This document shows, piece by piece, positions 1 through 3,911 of a stretch of 5,079 nucleotides of DNA. The stretch comes from Ardenticatenales bacterium (lineage in GTDB: Bacteria > Chloroflexota > Anaerolineae > Promineifilales > UBA4811). A program made the position numbers and the translations under genes. The notes under the pieces are model-generated. The model searched no databases and was not told the DNA's origin. It saw only the letters and a program-made list of their open reading frames with translations. Location: positions 1 to 5,079 of the forward strand of contig WSZX01000130.1 in assembly GCA_013139935.1 (NCBI GenBank), given 5' to 3'. Each line of letters begins with the position of its first letter. Within the stretch, counting starts at the first letter, position 1.

Positions 1-1385
1 ATCAGTTGCGGCTCGTGGTGCCGGTGGCAACCTTTGACACCCTGTTCGCCAACAGCACCGGGCAGGCGCTTGACGACGGCGCGCTGGTGGTCACCGTGGC
101 CAATCCACACGCCCGCGCCTGGATTGAGGCCCGGCTTTCCGCATACGTCACCGACGCTCTCCGCTCCGCCGATTTCTCGGGCCCGGTCGTCTTCCAACCT
201 CGCTCCACCCTCCTCCCCCATGCCTACGGGCCGGACCCCGGCAGCGTTCCAGGCCCGGCGCATGGTGACTTGCCCGTCCCGGGCCCGGCGAACCTGGAGG
301 CCGGCGATGTCGCCCTCAGCTTTCTCAACTTTGATCTCTACGCCCGCGGCTGGCTGCGGACCCCATCGTATGTCGAACTCTTTTGGCAACCCTTGCTTGG
401 CTACCTGCCTTTCGCCTTCTGGCGGCTGATGCAGGCGCTCTTTTGGAGCAATCCACCGGACAGCTTTACCCGGCGGGTCCGGCTCGACATCCAGAAATCT
501 GCCGCGCACCTGGGCATCAGTCGCGACCTCATCCGGGGCAAGCCCGCCCGCGGGCTGGGAGGTGCTCTCAAAACGCTGCGCGATCTCGGTCTGGCTTCGG
601 TCGAACGCCACGCCGCCGGTCGCGCCACCATCTACACCGGTCGCTTTCTGCGCCGGCTGCCCCTGCTGGCTCCCGCCCAGGCCGCCCGCCTTTCTCAGTC
701 CCAACAGCAGCAGCATCTCGACTGGCTCCTCGCGGCCGGCTTTGATCTCCGGCTGTGGGAGGCTCTCGGGGAAGACTATCCCACCTTCATCCCTAATCCC
801 ACCGGTGTAGGGGCGGCCGGCCGCCAGGCCAGCGGCCAGACCGAGGTCCCGTCCGAAGCGATCCCCTTCTTTGACCCACCCTGGGACTCGGAGCAGTTGA
901 CCCGGCTCGGTTTCCTCCGCACGCCGATCTACTATGATCTCTTCCTCCAGCCCTTGATCGGCCCGGTCGCCTATGCCATCTGGCGGGTCTGCAAGTGCCT
1001 CAACTGGACCGACGGCAGTCAGACCTACACCCGGGACACGGTCACCTCTGTGTACGCGCTGGCGGCCGTCCTCAACTGCAATCGCCAGAAGGTTACCGGT
1101 GTAAAGCGACGCAAGGAGGGTATGCCCTATTGGCAAGATGGTGCGTTCGACAGGCTTCGACAAGAGCGACTGGCCCTCATCCGGGAAGAGGGAAAGGGAA
1201 GCCAGCTCGCCTACCGGATGCTGGTGGTCAACGAGCCTCCCCTGCTATGCCCCAGCCAGGTGATCAAATTCGGCAACCTCCTACAAGACGCGCACGCCCA
1301 CTGGCTCAAGCGAGCGCAACTCCAACTGGAAGAGTGGCAGCAACTCCCCATGGATTCGCTGCTGGCTCTGCTGGAACAGGTCTAG
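1..1385 (+). CDS. Putative replication initiator: DnaA domain-I-like N-terminus plus two tandem winged-helix-like modules (5' partial)
   Basis: The frame is open to the left edge, so the true start is probably upstream; the TTG at 6 falls inside a domain. Residues are numbered from that TTG. Residues 1-65 resemble DnaA domain I: ATFDT is followed by a strand (ALVVTVANPHARAWIEARL) like the VPNAYAKDWLENRL stretch of DnaA. A Pro/Gly-rich linker spans about 66-103. No Walker A or AAA+ core follows, so this is not DnaA. Two homologous modules come next, about 115-255 and 302-447. Each starts LRTPxYxxLFxQPLxG and continues with a conserved AxWR segment. A probable helix-turn-helix (AAHLGISRDLIRG; LAAVLNCNRQKVTG), a wing-like hairpin and an LLxPxQ helix follow. 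Known: DnaA domain I contacts DnaB helicase and regulators, and Rep proteins such as RepE/Pi carry two winged helices. Inferred: an initiator acting on the repeats just downstream, next to parAB. The function is unproven; a DNA-binding regulator is the alternative. Confidence 0.7.
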   Translation, partial: QLRLVVPVATFDTLFANSTGQALDDGALVVTVANPHARAWIEARLSAYVTDALRSADFSGPVVFQPRSTLLPHAYGPDPGSVPGPAHGDLPVPGPANLEAGDVALSFLNFDLYARGWLRTPSYVELFWQPLLGYLPFAFWRLMQALFWSNPPDSFTRRVRLDIQKSAAHLGISRDLIRGKPARGLGGALKTLRDLGLASVERHAAGRATIYTGRFLRRLPLLAPAQAARLSQSQQQQHLDWLLAAGFDLRLWEALGEDYPTFIPNPTGVGAAGRQASGQTEVPSEAIPFFDPPWDSEQLTRLGFLRTPIYYDLFLQPLIGPVAYAIWRVCKCLNWTDGSQTYTRDTVTSVYALAAVLNCNRQKVTGVKRRKEGMPYWQDGAFDRLRQERLALIREEGKGSQLAYRMLVVNEPPLLCPSQVIKFGNLLQDAHAHWLKRAQLQLEEWQQLPMDSLLALLEQV

Positions 1386-1407
1386 TATGCAGTTCGACCA
1401 ACGTGTG

Positions 1408-1421
1408 GTGCAGGGCGACAC
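1408..1421 (+). repeat. Iteron-like direct repeat, copy 1
   Basis: GTGCAGGGCGACAC, first of three near-identical 14-mers (consensus GTGCARGRCGACAC). Similarity extends a few bases on both sides (GTG before, ACAG after). It lies 22 bp past the stop of the rep-like gene. It may be a binding site for that gene's product. Confidence 0.55.
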
Positions 1422-1482
1422 ACAGGGCGCAATCGAAATTGGCATTAAGAGGCTGATCCCTGTGCCGGGCAGCGATGATGAG

Positions 1483-1496
1483 GTGCAGGACGACAC
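1483..1496 (+). repeat. Iteron-like direct repeat, copy 2
   Basis: GTGCAGGACGACAC, differing from copy 1 at one of 14 positions and starting 75 bp after it. It is followed by a small inverted repeat, CACAC-cat-GTGTG (1494-1506), which overlaps its 3' end. Confidence 0.55.
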
Positions 1497-1539
1497 ACCA
1501 TGTGTGCCCAAACCGGAAAAGGTGTGCCGCCTGAACCGT

Positions 1540-1568
1540 TTGTTGTGCAAGGCGACACTATATATAAT
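1540..1568 (+). promoter_or_regulatory. Candidate sigma70-type promoter for parAB
   Basis: A perfect TATAAT sits at 1563-1568, with TTGTTG at 1540-1545 and a 17-bp spacer. The -35 matches consensus only in its first three bases. Transcription would start near 1575 and leave a leader of about 195 nt before parA. Iteron-like copy 3 occupies most of the spacer, which suggests repression by the repeat-binding protein. TATAAT can arise by chance in such an AT-rich tract. Confidence 0.35.
1545..1558 (+). repeat. Iteron-like direct repeat, copy 3, abutting the AT-rich region
   Basis: GTGCAAGGCGACAC, one mismatch to copy 1, starting 62 bp after copy 2 and directly abutting the AT-rich stretch. It also lies between the -35-like and -10-like elements of a candidate promoter, so a protein bound here could both open the origin and repress transcription. 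Confidence 0.55.
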
Positions 1569-1610
1569 AATATGATCTATATGAATAGAAAAGAATGTAT
1601 TCTGTCATTT
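1561..1610. other. AT-rich tract, candidate DNA unwinding element
   Basis: By direct count 41 of 50 bases are A or T, against strongly GC-rich genes on both sides. It begins with TATATAATAATATGATCTAT and contains ATATGA twice, 9 bp apart (1570, 1579), and the palindrome AGAAT-gt-ATTCT (1592-1603). Its place next to iteron-like copy 3 fits the unwinding element of an iteron origin. An AT-rich promoter or upstream region is the simpler alternative. Confidence 0.45.
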
Positions 1611-1635
1611 TTCATGCCCGACCCACCGGATGCCC

Positions 1636-1657
1636 TTTCCAATAATTGCATTGGAAA
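1636..1657. repeat. Perfect inverted repeat, 8-bp arms, candidate operator or parS
   Basis: TTTCCAAT (1636-1643) and ATTGGAAA (1650-1657) are perfect inverse complements around the 6-bp spacer AATTGC. No T-run follows, so it is not a typical terminator. Its size and its position upstream of parA suit a dimeric DNA-binding protein such as ParB or the rep-like protein. The sequence is not the canonical chromosomal parS. Confidence 0.45.
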
Positions 1658-1663
1658 TCGCAA

Positions 1664-1672
1664 TGTGGATAT
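1664..1672 (-). promoter_or_regulatory. Near-consensus DnaA box
   Basis: TGTGGATAT on the + strand reads ATATCCACA on the - strand, 8 of 9 matches to the DnaA box TTATCCACA. A single box with one mismatch is weak alone. It gains some weight from lying in the candidate origin, about 55 bp from the AT-rich tract. Confidence 0.3.
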
Positions 1673-1696
1673 TTGTCTCCCGCTGGCGCGATTGTG

Positions 1697-1714
1697 GTAT
1701 ACGGAGTATACGGA
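1697..1714. repeat. Tandem 9-bp repeat with GTATAC palindromes, candidate operator or parS
   Basis: GTATACGGA occurs twice back to back (1697-1705 and 1706-1714). GTATAC is itself palindromic, so the unit GTATAC-gga-GTATAC (1697-1711) is also an inverted repeat with 6-bp arms. It lies 56 bp before the parA start, where partition operons often carry an operator or centromere site. Confidence 0.4.
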
Positions 1715-1716
1715 TC

Positions 1717-1750
1717 CTGCATCTGTTGGACCCGCTGCATGTTGGGACCG
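1717..1750 (+). repeat. Imperfect direct repeat pair just upstream of parA
   Basis: CTGCAT followed by TGTTGGACCC (1717-1733) recurs as CTGCAT overlapping TGTTGGGACCG (1735-1750), a period of about 17-18 bp with small indels. It lies between the GTATACGGA pair and the parA ribosome binding site. It could be part of a regulatory array or a decayed duplication. Confidence 0.3.
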
Positions 1751-1770
1751 GATCAAGGGGGTAGCGCACT

Positions 1771-2586
1771 ATGGCTAGTGTGATCGCGGTGTTCAACGAA
1801 AAGGGCGGCGTCGGCAAGACCACGACTCTGCTCACCTTGGCGGCCGGGCTGGACCTGGTGGGCCGGCGGCAGAACAAACAATGGCGCATCCTGGTGGTCG
1901 ATGCCGATCAACAGGTCAATACGACCCAGATGTTGACCGGGCGGGCTGATTTCGGCGTCGGCAAATCCCTCTCCTGCCTCTATGAGAACAATCTTTACCA
2001 GGCAGACCAGTTGGCGGCCGCCATCACACCTTCCCTGTGGAGCGCGAACATCGATGTCATTCCAGGGGACCGCAGCCTGCAGGAGGTTCCCTCGCGCCAG
2101 GTCCTCTTGCCCCGCGGAGACTATCGCCTCTCGGACGTGATTAGCGAGATCGCCACACAGTACGACTATGTTCTGTTTGATACCAACCCCAAGTGGGATG
2201 CGCTCTCGGTGGCCGTCTTTTTGGCTTGCCAGTGGGCCGTCGTCCCGGTTGACCTGCGGCAGTTCGCCATCCAGGGACTCTCTTACATGATCAGCACCCT
2301 GATCCAGAAAAAGCGAGAGTACCGCCATCCTGATTTCAACATCCTGGGCGTCCTGATCACGCGGTTCAATGATCAACTGGTGGGTATGCGGAGCGACATA
2401 GCAGTGTTGCGGCGGCACGAGAGGCTCGGTTCGCTGCTCTTCTCCGGCCAGATTCCGGAGAGCATCGTAGTGGACTATGCCCAACGCGAGGGCGTGAGCC
2501 TTTTTGAGCATTCGCCCCGGTCCAAAGTTGCCCTGGCCTACGCTCGGTTCATCGGCGAGGTTCTGGGCAGGGAGGTCAACACGTGA
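1771..2586 (+). CDS. parA: ParA-family partition ATPase
   Basis: A 271-residue Walker-type ATPase that would bind the nucleoid in its ATP form and position DNA complexes loaded with the ParB encoded next. The deviant Walker A, KGGVGKT, is at residues 11-17 with the signature lysine K11. The second motif, DADQQVN, is at 44-50, corresponding to DxDPQxN of ParA/Soj. The Walker B strand YVLFDTNP ends around D137; families usually read IDxPP here, so NP is a small deviation. There is no N-terminal helix-turn-helix, so it resembles short Soj/type Ib ParAs and probably does not repress its own promoter as P1/F-type ParAs do. The ATG at 1771 follows a GGGGG Shine-Dalgarno-like run (1757-1761) and puts the first strand (SVIAVFNEKGG) where the family has it. 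Its last 4 nt overlap the parB start, so the two are probably cotranslated. Family assignment is secure; the replicon it serves is inferred. Confidence 0.95.
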   Translation: MASVIAVFNEKGGVGKTTTLLTLAAGLDLVGRRQNKQWRILVVDADQQVNTTQMLTGRADFGVGKSLSCLYENNLYQADQLAAAITPSLWSANIDVIPGDRSLQEVPSRQVLLPRGDYRLSDVISEIATQYDYVLFDTNPKWDALSVAVFLACQWAVVPVDLRQFAIQGLSYMISTLIQKKREYRHPDFNILGVLITRFNDQLVGMRSDIAVLRRHERLGSLLFSGQIPESIVVDYAQREGVSLFEHSPRSKVALAYARFIGEVLGREVNT

Positions 2587-3818
2587 GCAAAAAGCGGGGG
2601 CGGATCGCCTCATCCCTGGATGCCTTGTTTGACGTCGCCAGCGAGGCAATGGAGGTCTCGCGAAGCGATTCCGTGCAGACTCTGCCGATCGACCAGATCC
2701 GACCTGACCCCTTCCAGGCGCGGCGCCTGCTTCCCGGGGCCGTGCGGGCTGGCTTTGTGATCGGGCAATTGGACCCGCCCGGCGCGCTGGCAGCCTGGCA
2801 GGCGCTGGCGGAGGATGACCCTCGCGAAGCTGAATTGCTCCAGTCCCAGATCGTCAGCCTCGCGGCCAGCATTCGGCAGCAAGAGATGGTCAACCCCATC
2901 ACCGTCTTTGCAGATGGCCGGGGCGCCTACTGGCTAGAGACCGGCGAACGACGTTGGTGGGCCCACTGGTGGCTCGTCAGCGTGGAAGAGCTGGAGGCCT
3001 TTGAACGGATCAGGGTCCAGATTATCTCGACCCCCAGTCCGGAACGCCAGGCGGCCGAAAACCTGCAGGACAGCCCGCTGACCGCTGTCCAGGAGGCGTG
3101 CCAGATCGCTCGTCTGCTGCTGCATCTCACCGGCCGAGATACTGACCACGTGGTCGCAATGTTTGCCGACGACGCATCTGCCGCTGACGATCTTGACGAC
3201 GGGCGCACCGGAATGCTGGTTGGCTATGCCCCGTATCGGGTCGCTCTCGAACTGGGGCGGGGTGAGGTGTATGGCAAATGGCCTACGGTGGCCCAGATCA
3301 TGGACCGCGGGGAGCGCCAGTTGCTGCGCCAACTCGCGATTCTCAAGTTGTCGGATGATGCTCTCAACCAGGCGGATCGAGCCGGGCTGAGCGAAGGGCA
3401 GTTGCGGCCGCTCGCCTCCGCTGCTCCTGAAACTGACGCCGAGCGCCAACGCACTATCGTCTCCTTGGTCGCCCGCTATGATCTTCCGGGTGCCGAGGTG
3501 GCTCGCTTGATCAAGGTGCCCAACCTCGAGGCTGCCGAGGCGCGCCTGCTGCAACGCCAGCAGGCCAAGGCGGTGCAGCAACCCAAATCGGCGCCGGCCG
3601 CTATTCGTCGGCCGTCTTTTATCATGATCGAGCGGCTGCGTAAGGTGCGCCGGCTGGCGGCGCGGCACGAGAAAGGGGGGCTTCAGATCTCTGACCTGGT
3701 GGAAGAGATTCTCACCTCCGGCCAGGCAGATGCCACCTTCCGGGACCTCGACGAGTTGACGAGCATGCTCCTCAGTTTGCGGGACCAACTCTCGACCCGG
3801 ATCGGGCGCCCCGCGTAG
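2583..3818 (+). CDS. parB: ParB-family partition protein with enlarged N-terminal domain
   Basis: A 411-residue ParB/Spo0J-like protein, presumably a CTP-dependent clamp that loads at parS and stimulates ParA. The N-terminus KKRGRIASSLDALFD (3-17) is the usual lysine-rich ParA-contacting tail. IRPDPFQAR (39-47) is ParB box I. LAASIRQQEMVNPITVF (93-109) and the CTP-binding motif GERRWWA (121-127) follow, then ENLQ (159-162), the second CTP-site motif, ending in D where R is common. A probable HTH lies around 232-260 with LSEGQLRPLAS (268-278) after it, and 340-411 is a charged, helical tail likely for dimerisation. Odd points: about 45 residues separate box I from LAASI, where about 10 are usual, and a further acidic insertion (195-205) precedes the HTH. 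The GTG start overlaps the parA stop as GTGA, with GGAGGT at 2571-2576 six nt upstream. The family is clear; DNA specificity is unknown. Confidence 0.92.
   Translation: MSKKRGRIASSLDALFDVASEAMEVSRSDSVQTLPIDQIRPDPFQARRLLPGAVRAGFVIGQLDPPGALAAWQALAEDDPREAELLQSQIVSLAASIRQQEMVNPITVFADGRGAYWLETGERRWWAHWWLVSVEELEAFERIRVQIISTPSPERQAAENLQDSPLTAVQEACQIARLLLHLTGRDTDHVVAMFADDASAADDLDDGRTGMLVGYAPYRVALELGRGEVYGKWPTVAQIMDRGERQLLRQLAILKLSDDALNQADRAGLSEGQLRPLASAAPETDAERQRTIVSLVARYDLPGAEVARLIKVPNLEAAEARLLQRQQAKAVQQPKSAPAAIRRPSFIMIERLRKVRRLAARHEKGGLQISDLVEEILTSGQADATFRDLDELTSMLLSLRDQLSTRIGRPA
3144..3155. repeat. 12-bp perfect palindrome with CACGTG core inside parB
   Basis: GACCACGTGGTC is a perfect palindrome centred on CACGTG, the core of canonical parS. 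The flanks do not match the parS consensus, so only the 6-bp core is shared. parS sites do occur within or near parAB genes, but chance in GC-rich coding sequence is a fair explanation. Confidence 0.25.
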
Positions 3819-3821
3819 GAA

Positions 3822-3846
3822 TCATGCTGGGCCTGTCGAAGCACGA
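3822..3846. repeat. Dispersed palindromic repeat-like element
   Basis: TCATGCT (3822-3828) and AGCACGA (3840-3846) are inverted arms with one mismatch around the loop GGGCCTGTCGA. I recognise this as a variant of a small palindrome (CATGCTGAGCCTGTCGAAGC and its complement) scattered between genes of many environmental bacteria. That recognition is from memory and was not searched. It lies 3 bp after the parB stop and may act as a transcript-end structure. Confidence 0.4.
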
Positions 3847-3851
3847 CCCAT

Positions 3852-3892
3852 CCGGTAACCGGCTGTGCCCGCCGTGCAGCCATTGGTGGCTG
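3852..3892. repeat. Two small perfect inverted repeats in the parB-USP gap
   Basis: CCGGT-a-ACCGG (3852-3862) and CAGCCA-ttgg-TGGCTG (3877-3892) lie in the 93-bp gap before the USP-DUF389 gene. The second is followed by AACACC, not a T-run, so it is not a standard intrinsic terminator. It ends 7 bp before the GGGGG ribosome binding site of the next gene, so its hairpin could influence translation. Confidence 0.35.
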
Positions 3893-3911
3893 AACACCAG
3901 GGGGAAGAAGC

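Larger units (their letters stand above)
1386..1770. other. Candidate replication origin / control region between rep-like gene and parA
   Basis: This 385-bp interval has no convincing gene but dense structure. In order it holds three copies of a 14-bp direct repeat (1408, 1483, 1545), a 50-bp stretch with only 9 G/C (1561-1610) in otherwise GC-rich DNA, a 12-bp palindrome (1592-1603), an 8-bp-arm inverted repeat (1636-1657), a near-consensus DnaA box (1664-1672), a tandem 9-bp repeat (1697-1714), and an imperfect direct repeat (1717-1750). Iterons beside an AT-rich unwinding region and a DnaA box are the classical layout of iteron-type plasmid origins, and the flanking rep-like and parA genes fit. 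Three iterons is a low count, and the region could instead be only the promoter and parS region of parAB. Two short ORFs cross it (1387-1575 and 1500-1778); neither is convincing as a gene. Confidence 0.5.

Noticed and set aside
6..8. TTG at 6 as the true start of the first gene
   Set aside because: The frame is open upstream to the window edge, and the DnaA-I-like domain would lose its first helix. The real start is probably outside the window.
1405..1562. CRISPR array interpretation of the three spaced repeats
   Set aside because: Repeats are only 14 bp, spacing is unequal (75 and 62 bp) and no cas gene is present.
1386..1770. Canonical parS (TGTTTCACGTGAAACA) in the origin-like interval
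   Set aside because: No match was seen, and the interval does not contain CACGTG at all. Any centromere here must be non-canonical.
1500..1778. 92-codon ORF across the AT-rich tract to the parA start
   Set aside because: It covers the 82% A+T region and several inverted repeats, has no clear ribosome binding site and shows no domain. It is better read as control DNA, apart from the VVQGDT overlap noted in the findings.
1753..2649. 298-codon open frame on the - strand opposite parA
   Set aside because: It is antisense to a clear ParA with intact motifs and has no recognisable domain. Long antisense frames are expected in GC-rich codon usage.
2934..3788. 284-codon open frame on the - strand opposite parB
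   Set aside because: It is a shadow of parB, with no domain and low-complexity composition.
3877..3892. Hairpin CAGCCA-ttgg-TGGCTG as an intrinsic terminator for parAB
   Set aside because: The stem is short and no U-tract follows; it lies immediately before the next gene's ribosome binding site.
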